Part shown: positions 48,215 through 58,840 of the stretch, piece after piece | Layout: each line of letters starts with the position of its first letter | How positions within the stretch are numbered: the stretch's first letter is position 1 | NCBI GenBank assembly: GCA_900320595.1 | Contig: ONSW01000003.1 | Span: forward strand, 1 to 64,000 | Source of the DNA: an uncultured Eubacteriales bacterium | GTDB lineage: Bacteria > Bacillota > Clostridia > Oscillospirales > Oscillospiraceae | Length of the DNA stretch: 64,000 nt | Direction: 5' to 3' | Notes under the pieces: model-generated | Told to the model about the DNA's origin: nothing | Databases searched by the model: none | Seen by the model: the letters and a program-made list of their open reading frames with translations, nothing else | Translations under genes and position numbers: made by a program

Positions 48215-51199
48215 ATGGTAACACAAGACAGGTTTCTGGTCCTGGCTGGATTCTTATTTCCAGATTATGACGCTTTCATAGCAAAAAAAGCGTATTACCA
48301 GTGGACTCGGATGAAAGAAGAGTCTGAACAATCGGCGCTCAGCTTCCTTCGAGGTTTTTTACCGTCCGACCAAGAAAAAAAGCTGGTGGACTGTTTGGCT
48401 GGGTATCCCATTCAGCAAAAAAGCATATACAAAGCCGAAAAATGGTGCGTTAAGCATTCCATCCGGATTCATGAAACCTTGGGCGGGATATACATCAATA
48501 CGGAGTCTGCTCTAAAACTAATCGAGTATCTCGAGCAGAGCCTGCCTATTAGACCCTTGTATGAAACATTTCTCAAAGAATGCACGATAAGCGACTGCCC
48601 CAGTGCATATGCCAATTTCATTCACAGTCTGAAGAAAAGTGGGCAATATGTGCGTGATCAAAACCATCCGCTCTTTGATGATTTCGATTTTTTTCTGGGA
48701 GATGAGGAAACACTTTTCGCACTTTTTCGTGCGTGGGCATGCGAATATACGGCTGACCAGCCCTCATCCTGCCCAGGTTATATCTCTGTAGGCGAGGCGG
48801 CAAGAGAGCTCAACATTTCGACAGACCGGATGCTCCAATATGCACAACAACATCCTCAGTACACAAAATATTCACTTGGCCACCTTCTGGTGAACGCGGA
48901 AGAGATAGACGCTCTTCGCGGCGAGTGGAGCGCTGCAATCCGTGCAGATGATATTATTAAAAAGGTCGTCCAGCGCTTTCCTTCAAATAGACGAAACCAG
49001 GCAAAAGGACTCTTACGGAGGACTTTAGCGCAAGAGAAGGATCCCAATGTGGCAGACGATGAGTATTTTCCGCAAGCGAAACAAGGGGAATTATACATCA
49101 AAAAAAACGCTTTCAAAATCGAGGAGTTCTGCGAACTTATAGCCAACACTTTCCCTTTTTTCCCGGCAGAAGTTGTTAGATCATTTACCCAGCTTTCAGC
49201 TGCGGAGTTATTGGATCGAATCAATGCTGGAGTGATTGCTGCTCATCGGGAGGGAGACAAGTATTACATTTCGAGAGACGAGCAAAACCGCATCCGCCAG
49301 CAGGCAGAAGAGTTTATCAGCCTGGATGCGGCGATTAATTTGCTTCTCAGCAATGTCATAGAGGCCAAATTAAACCTTTCACGCGCAGAGGATCGGACAG
49401 CTTTGTTGGATTGGATGGAGGGGCGTGGGCTTGCAAATGATTTGGTGCCCAGTCGAGAGCTACCTCTCCACGCCGATAAAACTGGGTATCACATCTCCGT
49501 TGAAGCGTTCGAGGATACTAAAGAAGAATTTCTAATTTGGGCCTTGTGTTTTCGGGTCTCCGCAAATGAAGCCGCCGACATACTGCTCTCACATTATGTG
49601 AAGAGGTTTCCCGATACAGTTAAAGACTTGCAGGAGTTCCGCGCAAAAAAAGAACAAGCAGGTACGCTGAACAAGAACGCATTTTTGGACGTTGTAGACA
49701 TTATTTTTTCCGCCATTGATACTGAACTCAAAACAATATCGTACGACGAAATCGAGTCGATGATTATAATCCCCAACAAGGATCGATCTATCGCCAGCTG
49801 TACATTGCTTGCAGAGTTTCTCATCAAAAACAACTATACGAATCGTAAATATGTATTTGAGAAGACGGGTTATTCTCCGCGGAAGGATGCATACGGCATC
49901 GTCCAGGCCGCGACAATTGTTGCCGCATGCTGCAACCAAGAAATATGGGAGCAGACAGGCCTGATTCAGAAGGCTGTCAACAATCCTCGATATGCCAGCA
50001 TGTGGCTCTATTTCTCATTACACATTTTCGCAACTTGGCGGTCTACAGATCTGATTCGGCTGCCCCCTCCGATTCTTGATTTTTCGCCGGAAAAAACACT
50101 TCGAAAAATTGAAAGCGGCGATTTCTCTGAGTTCGACGAGAAGAAGATTGCTAAGCGATGGATCGCGACGATTGACTTGGCGCGGGTAACGCCCAACAAA
50201 ACGAGTAGATATCAAAATGTCCCGGATCTTCAGTTCAACTGTCCCGAAAGCTGTTTGGCTCCATTGGGTATAATACTCTCCATCGCAGCAGCTCATCATT
50301 TTTTGAGCAAAATAGAAACGACATTTGTAAAGCGTGTTGTCGACTTACCAACAATCAGAGCTTTTTTCGGGAATGAGGTTGCCGCAGCATGTGAAAACAG
50401 GCGGTTTTCCGGCAGACGCTTCACTAAAAGTATGCTTCAAGCGATCGAGTATGAAGCCATCGAGGGCGAGAACTACAACGCAAATATTGCCTACTATTTT
50501 GCATCCATCATGCGCAGCCACAAGGGCGGCTATGGTGCCATCCCGGAAACAACAAAACTGTATCTCAAAGACGCTAACTTTGCAGATTTGTCTGCGGAGA
50601 AAGCGGCGTATATCATGCTCGAGCGGGGAGCATGCAGCTTGCTGGCCTGGAAGGTTTTGGAGGCTTGTTATGGGGAAGCATTTCTTGCTTTGAACGAAAC
50701 AAGCAAAACAAAACTCATCCAAGCAACCCCCACCCCTTTCGAGACAGAACGGACCATCGCTCTCGTCAATCGCGCTGAGGATATGGCGACCAGAACGATT
50801 TGTGAGATACAACGGCAAGGTGCAGATCTGTCAAAGGCGCTGGTTAATATTTTAATCGGATTGGCGCAATGTAAGGATACCTTACCGCATTTATGCCTCC
50901 AGAAAGCGCTTGAGAAAACCTGCCCCTTTCCCCTTAGGACCGGGTGCCTTGGCTGCAAATATGAAATATTGACGAAGCAGCTTTTGATTCATCTCGTAAT
51001 GGAAAAAAGTCGGCTTTGCACAGCAAGCAAAAATTCAGAAAAAAACAAGTGGCTTGTCCAGAACATCATTTACCCAGCGATACTCGAAATAGTGATTGAG
51101 ATGCCCAAACATCTCTCAGAAAAAGATATTCAGCAATACCGAGTAATTTGTGAAGAGGTTGTAAAAGAATATGGAATTGGCATTGCGGCGTCAAAATGA
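48215..51199 (+). CDS. Large protein of the recombinase operon, possible degenerate tyrosine recombinase
   Basis: At 994 residues this is the largest gene of the operon, eight bases after recombinase 1. Residues about 187-240 are a MerR/excisionase-like winged helix (YISVGEAARELNISTDRMLQ). Around residue 609, IFATWRSTDLIRL resembles the first-Arg box of tyrosine recombinases; GRRFTKSM (734-735) and ETTKLYLKD (Tyr783) follow in the right order and roughly right spacing, but the His of the second box is missing. The C-terminus has a Cys cluster, CPFPLRTGCLGCKYE, like that of TnpB-type recombinases. I take it as a divergent third recombinase or a targeting subunit; the catalytic claim is weak. 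Confidence 0.6.
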   Translation: MVTQDRFLVLAGFLFPDYDAFIAKKAYYQWTRMKEESEQSALSFLRGFLPSDQEKKLVDCLAGYPIQQKSIYKAEKWCVKHSIRIHETLGGIYINTESALKLIEYLEQSLPIRPLYETFLKECTISDCPSAYANFIHSLKKSGQYVRDQNHPLFDDFDFFLGDEETLFALFRAWACEYTADQPSSCPGYISVGEAARELNISTDRMLQYAQQHPQYTKYSLGHLLVNAEEIDALRGEWSAAIRADDIIKKVVQRFPSNRRNQAKGLLRRTLAQEKDPNVADDEYFPQAKQGELYIKKNAFKIEEFCELIANTFPFFPAEVVRSFTQLSAAELLDRINAGVIAAHREGDKYYISRDEQNRIRQQAEEFISLDAAINLLLSNVIEAKLNLSRAEDRTALLDWMEGRGLANDLVPSRELPLHADKTGYHISVEAFEDTKEEFLIWALCFRVSANEAADILLSHYVKRFPDTVKDLQEFRAKKEQAGTLNKNAFLDVVDIIFSAIDTELKTISYDEIESMIIIPNKDRSIASCTLLAEFLIKNNYTNRKYVFEKTGYSPRKDAYGIVQAATIVAACCNQEIWEQTGLIQKAVNNPRYASMWLYFSLHIFATWRSTDLIRLPPPILDFSPEKTLRKIESGDFSEFDEKKIAKRWIATIDLARVTPNKTSRYQNVPDLQFNCPESCLAPLGIILSIAAAHHFLSKIETTFVKRVVDLPTIRAFFGNEVAAACENRRFSGRRFTKSMLQAIEYEAIEGENYNANIAYYFASIMRSHKGGYGAIPETTKLYLKDANFADLSAEKAAYIMLERGACSLLAWKVLEACYGEAFLALNETSKTKLIQATPTPFETERTIALVNRAEDMATRTICEIQRQGADLSKALVNILIGLAQCKDTLPHLCLQKALEKTCPFPLRTGCLGCKYEILTKQLLIHLVMEKSRLCTASKNSEKNKWLVQNIIYPAILEIVIEMPKHLSEKDIQQYRVICEEVVKEYGIGIAASK

Positions 51200-52769
51200 T
51201 GGTTTTCTTTCAATCATGCCGATCGATAAAATTGATGAAGAGCTTCTGGAAGAATCCAGGCTCACTTTTGCTGAGTATAAAAAACGGGGCATTATACTTT
51301 CCGGGGAATATGACGATCAAGTGTGGTTTTTGACAGATGAAATCGAGAAAAGTGTCCCCATTTCTTTTGCTCTGAATGAAGTGCATAACCAGCTATCGAC
51401 GCTTTCGCTCACGCTTGGTCAGGCAGCTGTGTTGTTGCGGGTATTTACAACTTTGTTGTTTGGCTTTTCACTCTCAACACTCAGAAATTACGTAAATGGT
51501 GTCCGAGCATTCTTGGTTACTGGAGCAGTCCCCGATGATCTCGGTCAGCTTTCTGCGCTTATCTCTTTTCTCAATATTTGTCCAGCCACAGAAGAGGCCG
51601 ATCATATTATTCAAAAGCTGGTTGTATTACGAGAAAAAAGCTCTCCCGGGTCAGAGAAAAAACGTAGCTTGGCTTTTTATATGTCATATATCCGTTTCAA
51701 CGAAGTGGTATCCAGCTTTTGGGCCACAGCGAAGTATGAAGAAAGACTTCTTTACTTTCCGATCTGGTTTTGGTGGTCAATAACATCAATCATTCCGCTT
51801 CGACCCCTTGAAACAGTATTGACGCCCCGAGACTGCATTCGTGTCGAAGACGGGAAATATTATCTGACTCTGCGTCGGACAAAACTAAAAGGCACGACAA
51901 AAGCTGTATCCTACAAACTAAAGCTCGACTATGAACTTTGCAAGTATCAAGTTCCAGCGGATTTGGGAGAGATAATTCTTTGGTATATCAATGCAAGCTC
52001 CCAAACTTATAAAAGTGACATCGATATTCTCTTCGACAAAACAACACAATTTCGATTTAGCAATGTATCAATCAGCTCCGATAATCATTACACATACGAA
52101 AATCTGAGGGAGCTTTTGCATCGATTTTCGAGGGACGTGGTTGAAAAAAGGTTTGTCATTTGCAGCGATCCTGTCAACCTAGCGGAAAATGAAATTAATC
52201 CAGTCAAGCTTGGAGATGCGCGCCACATTGCGATGATTTCCCTAATTATGCAGGGGGGAAGTCCGATCATCTGTCAGGAGCTAGCCAGACACTCGAGCGT
52301 AAATATGAGCGCACATTACTATTGCAACATAGAAAACCTTGTTGACATCTTGGGGGAGCATGGTTTCTTTCCTCACACACTAACAGACAATGCCAAAGAA
52401 GTTAACGCTGCGATTCTGGACTCACACAACCTTACTCCGGTGGAAAACGGAGTATGTGTCTCACAAAACTACAGCAAAAAATCGTACGAAGACTGCGCTA
52501 AGGCCGTGGACGAAAATGGGCGTCTGGGGATCTGCGGTGTTTGTCCGTTCTTTGTCGCGAAAAACGGGACGCAAGCGATGGAATTGACGAAAAAAAGAAT
52601 GAAGAAAACATGGATTCTGCTAAAAGAAACTGTAAATGCTGCAAGGGATGGAAGAGGGGGCGACGAAGACATCGGTAGTCTGTTGGACCGGCTTCGGACA
52701 GAGATGCTCTTATACGGCAACATGTCAGCAACCGCCAAAAAACTCAAAGAAGAGAGGGGCTATTATTGA
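51171..52769 (+). CDS. Tyrosine recombinase 2 (TnpB-like)
   Basis: The 532-residue protein shows Arg211 in PLRPLETVLTP, Arg351-His352 in LGDARHIAMISL, and tyrosines 383-384 in MSAHYYCNIEN, preceded by ELARHSSV. The His that normally opens box II is Gly here. A C-terminal cysteine region, ENGRLGICGVCPFFVAKNG with further Cys before it, is typical of Tn554 TnpB-type proteins. The start overlaps the 994-residue gene by 29 bases; ATG 51216 is an alternative without a ribosome site. It should act together with recombinase 1. Confidence 0.8.
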   Translation: MELALRRQNDGFLSIMPIDKIDEELLEESRLTFAEYKKRGIILSGEYDDQVWFLTDEIEKSVPISFALNEVHNQLSTLSLTLGQAAVLLRVFTTLLFGFSLSTLRNYVNGVRAFLVTGAVPDDLGQLSALISFLNICPATEEADHIIQKLVVLREKSSPGSEKKRSLAFYMSYIRFNEVVSSFWATAKYEERLLYFPIWFWWSITSIIPLRPLETVLTPRDCIRVEDGKYYLTLRRTKLKGTTKAVSYKLKLDYELCKYQVPADLGEIILWYINASSQTYKSDIDILFDKTTQFRFSNVSISSDNHYTYENLRELLHRFSRDVVEKRFVICSDPVNLAENEINPVKLGDARHIAMISLIMQGGSPIICQELARHSSVNMSAHYYCNIENLVDILGEHGFFPHTLTDNAKEVNAAILDSHNLTPVENGVCVSQNYSKKSYEDCAKAVDENGRLGICGVCPFFVAKNGTQAMELTKKRMKKTWILLKETVNAARDGRGGDEDIGSLLDRLRTEMLLYGNMSATAKKLKEERGYY

Positions 52770-52770
52770 T

Positions 52771-53448
52771 ATGAATAGAGGTCGCCCGCCAAAAGTTAAC
52801 ATAGATGTTAAGAAAAGCATTGTAGACCTGTATTTCGTTGAGGTTGCAGGACTTGATCGGTCCGCGCTTTATAAAAGAGGGCTGTATACACGCTTGGCAG
52901 AGTACGCCGGGCAAAAAGGACTTCGACTTGTCGACACAGACTTTTCAAAGTGTGAGGAGCTGCGCTCGTATATTGAACAAAAACTTGTGGAGCAAGAGAA
53001 GGCGCTCTCCTCGGAGGGGGCGTTTGTCCCGCTGGATATAGCCGGCCTTCTGAACGCTAGTCGCAAAGATTTGCAAATCATTCTCGCTGATCGTGATCGA
53101 TATTATGAAGATATCTTCGTTCGCGCGCGAAGCGCCCTCAGCACCTTCCAAAAAAAAGAAAAGATGATCGAAGAACTAAGAAGAAAAATGGCGGAAGAGC
53201 AAGAAGAAGATGAGAGAATCAGAAAAGAGCTCACCGACAGGAAGACTGAACTGAAGGAAAAGACACGCGAATGTTCCGAATTAAAAAAATACATAAAAAC
53301 CGTGGTAGAGCCCTGTTTGCTTGAGGAATTCGAGAAAAAAACGGCAGGAGAAGGAAAACTGCTGGAATTTGCTCAACAAAACATCAGGGACCACATTCGG
53401 CAGGATGATTCAGAATCCGAGAAGATTTTAAAACTGTTTGAGATTTGA
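52771..53448 (+). CDS. Coiled-coil protein of the recombinase operon (TnpC-like position)
   Basis: The 225-residue product starts MNRGRPPKVNIDVKKSIVDL, with an AT-hook-like GRPPK, and has a long central coiled coil (residues about 125-185; FQKKEKMIEELRRKMAEEQE and ERIRKELTDRKTELKEKTRE). Tn554 carries a small coiled-coil TnpC in the same position, which sets orientation and frequency of transposition. ATG 52771 follows GAGGGG; it starts one base after the stop of recombinase 2. The open frame to 52636 lies inside the upstream gene and is ignored. Confidence 0.75.
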   Translation: MNRGRPPKVNIDVKKSIVDLYFVEVAGLDRSALYKRGLYTRLAEYAGQKGLRLVDTDFSKCEELRSYIEQKLVEQEKALSSEGAFVPLDIAGLLNASRKDLQIILADRDRYYEDIFVRARSALSTFQKKEKMIEELRRKMAEEQEEDERIRKELTDRKTELKEKTRECSELKKYIKTVVEPCLLEEFEKKTAGEGKLLEFAQQNIRDHIRQDDSESEKILKLFEI

Positions 53449-53486
53449 ACAATAAAAACGGAGGATAACAATGAAAATTGATAGAA

Positions 53487-54350
53487 ATGAAAAGAAAAAA
53501 AACGACATTGTTTGTTTCAGATTATCCGATGCTGAAGGCAGAATGGGATTATGAGCAGAACCAGCCACTAATACCGGAACAGGTCCCGCACAAATCCAAT
53601 CAGAAGGTAAACTGGATATGCCCTCGCGGGCATAGGTGGTCGACCAAGATCTCTAACCGTGCCAATGGAAGCGGTTGTCCTTTCTGTGCAGGGAGGTTAC
53701 CTATACCAGGAGAGACCGATCTTGCTACAGTCTTTCCAGATATCGCAGAGCAGTGGGATTATGAGAATAACGCAGGAAAGACTCCCCAAGATGTTTGTGC
53801 TCACACTACTCAGTATGCAAACTGGATATGCCCTCGCGGGCATAGGTGGTCGGCCATGATCAACGACCGCTCTAAAGGAAGCGGCTGTCCTTTCTGTGCA
53901 GGGAGGTTACCTATACCAGGGGAGACCGATCTTGCCACAGTCTTTCCAGATATCGCAGAGCAGTGGGATTATGAGAATAACGAAGGGAAGACCCCCCGAG
54001 ATGTTTGCGCCCACTCTAATCAGCACGCAAACTGGATCTGTCCTCGCGGGCATAGGTGGTCGACCAGGATCAACGACCGCTCTAAAGGAAGCGGCTGTCC
54101 TTTCTGTGCAGGGAGGTTGCCTATACCCGGAGAGACCGATCTTGCCACAGTCTTTCCAGACATCGCAGAGCAGTGGGATTATGAGAATAACGAAGGGAGG
54201 ACCCCCCGAGATGTTTGCGCTTACACTACTACTCAGTATGCAAACTGGATCTGTCCTCGCGGGCATAGGTGGTCGGCCATGATTCATCACCGTGCCAATG
54301 GAAGCGGCTGTCCTTATTGTTCAGGGAAAAAAAAGAGAGGGCTTCGGTGA
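53487..54350 (+). CDS. Tandem zinc-ribbon repeat protein, start affected by an A8 tract
   Basis: The roughly 287-residue protein consists of four zinc-ribbon units of 70 residues, each NWICPRGHRWS...GSGCPFCAGRLPI...FPDIAEQWDYENN, a treble-clef/DUF4379 type with CxxxH...CxxC metal ligands. The units are almost identical in DNA as well. The start is odd: GGAGG (53460-53464) fits ATG 53471, but that frame closes after 27 codons. One A fewer in the run of eight A at 53495-53502 would join MKIDRNEKKK to the repeat frame. The annotated ATG 53487 (or TTG 53478) has no good ribosome site. Expression may depend on slippage. Its TGA overlaps the next ATG. Confidence 0.7.
   Translation: MKRKKTTLFVSDYPMLKAEWDYEQNQPLIPEQVPHKSNQKVNWICPRGHRWSTKISNRANGSGCPFCAGRLPIPGETDLATVFPDIAEQWDYENNAGKTPQDVCAHTTQYANWICPRGHRWSAMINDRSKGSGCPFCAGRLPIPGETDLATVFPDIAEQWDYENNEGKTPRDVCAHSNQHANWICPRGHRWSTRINDRSKGSGCPFCAGRLPIPGETDLATVFPDIAEQWDYENNEGRTPRDVCAYTTTQYANWICPRGHRWSAMIHHRANGSGCPYCSGKKKRGLR
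53611..54326 (+). repeat. Tandem 210-base coding repeats
   Basis: Units begin with ACTGGAT(A/C)TG at 53611, 53821, 54031 and 54244, spacing 210, 210 and 213 bases; the last spacing has one extra ACT codon. Long blocks such as CCTCGCGGGCATAGGTGGTC are identical in all four. Recent duplication or gene conversion is the likely cause. Confidence 0.9.
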
Positions 54351-55666
54351 TGACAGATAATGTAGACAAGCCAACTTTAGCGTCAGCCTTCCCTCTTATA
54401 GCAAGAGAATGGAGCAAGCTGAACAGCAAGACTCCGGATCAAGTTGCCCCGCATAGCAATCAGTATGCGTATTGGGAGTGTAAAAAGGGCCACGTTTGGG
54501 AAGCAAAGATAAATAATCGAGTAAACGGAACCGCATGCCCCTTTTGTGCAGGGAAAAAACCCATTGAAGGAGAAACAGATCTCAAAACGCTTTTTCCGAA
54601 AGTCGCTACATTGTGGCATCCTTTTTTGAATGAGTTTCCCCCTGAGAAATATCGCCCCTATAGTAATGAAAAAGTGTTCTGGCTTTGCCCCGTATGCGGA
54701 ATGGAGTGGCGTACCGCCATTTATCATCTCGTAGAAGGGACGAGCTGCCCATACTGTTCAGGCCGACGTCCCATTCCGGGAAAGACAGATTTTAAGACGG
54801 TTTATCCGGATGCCGCCGCTCTGTGGGACTATAAACGTAATGGCGCAGATAAACCTGAGCAGTATACGCCAAAAGCACATCACAGAGCGTTTTGGCTCTG
54901 CTCCAAAGGGCATTCATGGGCCGCTCCGATAAACAGAATGGCTAGAGCCTATGAATCTGCACGCCCGGGAACAGACCTGGGGACACTCGGCTGTCCGGTT
55001 TGTTCAGGGAAAAAGGTGATACCGGGCGTGAACGACTTGGTGACGACTGCTCCGGAGCTCGCTGCACAATGGGATTATGAAAAAAACGGAGATATTCTCC
55101 CCTCGCAAGTGACATTACATCGGAATCGTCCGGTTTTCTGGCGCTGCGAGAAAGGGCATGTTTGGCCCGCAAGTCCCAACAATCGCGCAAGAGGGACGGG
55201 GTGCCCGTTTTGTAATTCGAACAGGCTCATCCCAGAAGAAACAAGCCTTCTGGTCAAGTATTCTGAATTGGCAAAAGAGTGGGACGAAGAAAAAAATTTT
55301 CCGCTTACCGCGAAAGATGTTCCGGCTTTCTCAAACGACAAATACTGGTGGCGCTGTCAGAAAGGACACAGCTGGAAAGCAACGGTTAGTAACCGAGCAA
55401 ACGGGCGAGGATGCCCGTTCTGCTCAGGGCGGCTTCCGATTCCTGGGGTATCCTCCCTTGATGTTCGTTATCCTAAGATTGCCGCCGAATGGCATCCGAC
55501 AAAAAACAAAAAACATCCATCCGAAGTTTCGCCTCAAAGTGTTCAGAAAGCCTGGTGGATCTGCAGTAACGGTCACGAATGGCCAGCTGAAATCTGCGAT
55601 AGGGTAAACGGAAGCAAATGTCCGTATTGCAGAGGGAAAAAACAAAAGAAGAAAAACTTGATCTGA
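54350..55666 (+). CDS. Zinc-ribbon repeat protein with six divergent units
   Basis: The 438-residue product begins MTDNVDKPTLASAFPLIARE and has six units of the same treble-clef zinc-ribbon type as the preceding gene (ECKKGHVWEAK...CPFC; LCPVCGMEW...CPYC; LCSKGHSW...CPVC; RCEKGHVW...CPFC; RCQKGHSW...CPFC; ICSNGHEW...CPYC). Here the units differ from each other, so they are old. A basic tail (KKQKKKNLI) ends it. Its ATG overlaps the previous TGA, and the frame open to 54269 is a shadow. DUF4379-type repeats are often attached to nuclease domains; none is present here. It may bind DNA or RNA for the recombinase module. Confidence 0.75.
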   Translation: MTDNVDKPTLASAFPLIAREWSKLNSKTPDQVAPHSNQYAYWECKKGHVWEAKINNRVNGTACPFCAGKKPIEGETDLKTLFPKVATLWHPFLNEFPPEKYRPYSNEKVFWLCPVCGMEWRTAIYHLVEGTSCPYCSGRRPIPGKTDFKTVYPDAAALWDYKRNGADKPEQYTPKAHHRAFWLCSKGHSWAAPINRMARAYESARPGTDLGTLGCPVCSGKKVIPGVNDLVTTAPELAAQWDYEKNGDILPSQVTLHRNRPVFWRCEKGHVWPASPNNRARGTGCPFCNSNRLIPEETSLLVKYSELAKEWDEEKNFPLTAKDVPAFSNDKYWWRCQKGHSWKATVSNRANGRGCPFCSGRLPIPGVSSLDVRYPKIAAEWHPTKNKKHPSEVSPQSVQKAWWICSNGHEWPAEICDRVNGSKCPYCRGKKQKKKNLI

Positions 55667-55671
55667 AGCAT

Positions 55672-55712
55672 AATAAGTGCCCATCCGCTGTTAGCGGACG
55701 GGCACTTATTTG
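55672..55712. terminator. Terminator at the right island border
   Basis: AATAAGTGCCCATCCGCT (55672-55689) pairs with AGCGGACGGGCACTTATT (55693-55710), an 18-bp stem with one wobble and a GTT loop. The 112 bases from here to the rpoD stop are AT-rich and hold GAGAAATCGAAAAAAA, which also occurs inverted at the left border. Confidence 0.85.
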
Positions 55713-55824
55713 CCTTACATTCGTAAAAAATCGGCACTTTTTATATTGTGGTTTTCACCGTGGTTTACGTGAGAAATCGAAAAAAACCGGCCTAAAAAAT
55801 TTTTTATATAAGAAGTATCGCCGA

Positions 55825-57084
<1,260 letters not shown>

Positions 57085-57095
57085 TTCTCTATCCC

Positions 57096-58829
57096 TCATT
57101 TTAATTCTTTTCTTCTCTCTTCGAGAATTTGCAGCAGATCGTCGCCCTCGGTCGTCTCGCGTCGGCGGCGGTCGATTCTGTTTATGTAGTCGTCAAGCGC
57201 CTTTGCGCTGTTCGACAGGGTCTCCGGCTTCTGCAGGAGATCCACCAGCAGCGCGATCTCCCCGCTCTCCAGCTCGCCGCCGAGCACGTCGGCCGAGACG
57301 GAAAGCCCCTCTCTCAGCCGCCGGCACAGCACCTCGTAGATGTGCCCGAGCACCGGGGAGGAAAAGGCCTCCTTCGTCGGGAGACCGCCGCGCCGGATCA
57401 GCGCCGGGTCAAGGTACAAAAGCCGGATCACGCCCTCCTCCGCCACGGCCGAGGCCGGGTCGGAATAGCGGTACTGCCGCTCGACGGGCTGGGTCTGCTT
57501 TTCGGGGCTGGAGCGGGAGGCCGCCGCCGTGCGCTTCAGAAGGCGGCTGCGGCGGGCTTTGACCTCGCCGATGAGCACGTCGGCGCTGATGCCGGCGTCG
57601 GCGGCGACGCGGCGGCAGTAAACCTCGCGTTCGGCCGCGTTCGGCAGGCGGGCGAGCAGATCCTCCGCCTCCTTGAGATAATCTACCTTCTGGGCGTCGG
57701 AGGAAAGGTCGTATTTCTTCGCGATCTGTCCCAGACGGTACTCCACCTGGTTTTCCGAGCCCTCGATCAGCATCTGGAAGGCCTCGGGGCCCTTGAGCTT
57801 GATAAACTCGTCCGGGTCCTTCGCGCCGCTCATCTGCAGCACCTTGACCTTGAGATCGAGCTTTTCGAGGATGCCGATCGCGCGCTGCGCGGCCTTCTGG
57901 CCGGCGCCGTCGTTGTCATAGGCGATAATGACCTGGCTGGTATAGCGCGAGATCAGTCTCGCCTGCTCCGGCGTCAGCGAGGTGCCGAGCGAGGCGACCG
58001 CCGAGTCGAATCCCGCCTGATGCAGGCTTACTACGTCTATATTGCCCTCTGAGAGAAGGATATATCCGCTTTTTGATTTTTTTGCCAGATTCAGCGCGAA
58101 AAGGTTGCTTCCCTTGTTGAAAACAAGCGTTTCGGGGCTGTTGAGATATTTCGGCCCCTCGCCGTCGAGCAGACGGCCGGAGAAGCCGATGACGTTGCCG
58201 CGCACATCGATGACCGGGAACATCAGACGGTTGCGGAAGGTGTCGTAATACCCGCCGTTTTTCCCCTTTTTGATGAGGCCGGCGTCATAGAGCTCATAGT
58301 CCGTATAGCCCTTTTCACGCATGGCCTTTTCCAGGCTGCTCCACTCGTCCGGCGCGCAGCCGAGACCGAAGTTCGTTGCCGTGGCTTTGGAGATGCCGCG
58401 CCCGGCCATATAAGCGCGGGCCTTGTCCCCTGCGGGGGTGGAAAGCTGGTCATAGAAGAAGCGGGCGGCGTCGCGGTTGAGCGCGAGCATGCGGGCGCGT
58501 TTTTTGCTTTCGCGGTCGTTCTCCTGCTCCGGCAGGGGCATGTTCGCGCGCCGCGCGAGGAAGGCCACCGCCTCAGGGAAGGAGAGGTTTTCGATCTCCA
58601 TGATGAAGCTGATCACGCCGCCGCCCTTGCCGCAGCCGAAGCAGTGGTAGATCTGCTTGTCCGGCGAGACGGAGAACGAGGGCGTCTTTTCGCTGTGGAA
58701 CGGGCAGAGGCCGAACATGTTCGACCCGCTCTTTTTCCCCAGGCGCACATAGGAGGAGACGACGTCGACGATGTCGTTGCGCGCCACCAGCTCGTTTATG
58801 AAAGTGTCGGGAAACGCCGTTTTGATCAC
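57096..58829 (-). CDS. dnaG: DNA primase
   Basis: DnaG makes RNA primers on the lagging strand. The 577 residues show the N-terminal zinc domain ([20 protein letters not shown], then [14 protein letters not shown]), the primase core, the TOPRIM domain ([39 protein letters not shown]) and a C-terminal DnaB-binding region. The start is peculiar: GTG 58829 is part of GGGAGGTGATC, itself a near-perfect match to the 16S rRNA tail, and no other usual start codon exists nearby; the normal N-terminus [15 protein letters not shown] follows. The heptad element ends 12 bases upstream and may have changed the leader. Confidence 0.94.
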   Translation of the reverse strand: MIKTAFPDTFINELVARNDIVDVVSSYVRLGKKSGSNMFGLCPFHSEKTPSFSVSPDKQIYHCFGCGKGGGVISFIMEIENLSFPEAVAFLARRANMPLPEQENDRESKKRARMLALNRDAARFFYDQLSTPAGDKARAYMAGRGISKATATNFGLGCAPDEWSSLEKAMREKGYTDYELYDAGLIKKGKNGGYYDTFRNRLMFPVIDVRGNVIGFSGRLLDGEGPKYLNSPETLVFNKGSNLFALNLAKKSKSGYILLSEGNIDVVSLHQAGFDSAVASLGTSLTPEQARLISRYTSQVIIAYDNDGAGQKAAQRAIGILEKLDLKVKVLQMSGAKDPDEFIKLKGPEAFQMLIEGSENQVEYRLGQIAKKYDLSSDAQKVDYLKEAEDLLARLPNAAEREVYCRRVAADAGISADVLIGEVKARRSRLLKRTAAASRSSPEKQTQPVERQYRYSDPASAVAEEGVIRLLYLDPALIRRGGLPTKEAFSSPVLGHIYEVLCRRLREGLSVSADVLGGELESGEIALLVDLLQKPETLSNSAKALDDYINRIDRRRRETTEGDDLLQILEERRKELK

Positions 58830-58840
58830 CTCCCGGCGAT

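Noticed and set aside
53611..54326. CRISPR-like array
   Set aside because: The period is 210 bases, the frame is open throughout and the repeats encode zinc ribbons; there are no short repeats with unique spacers.
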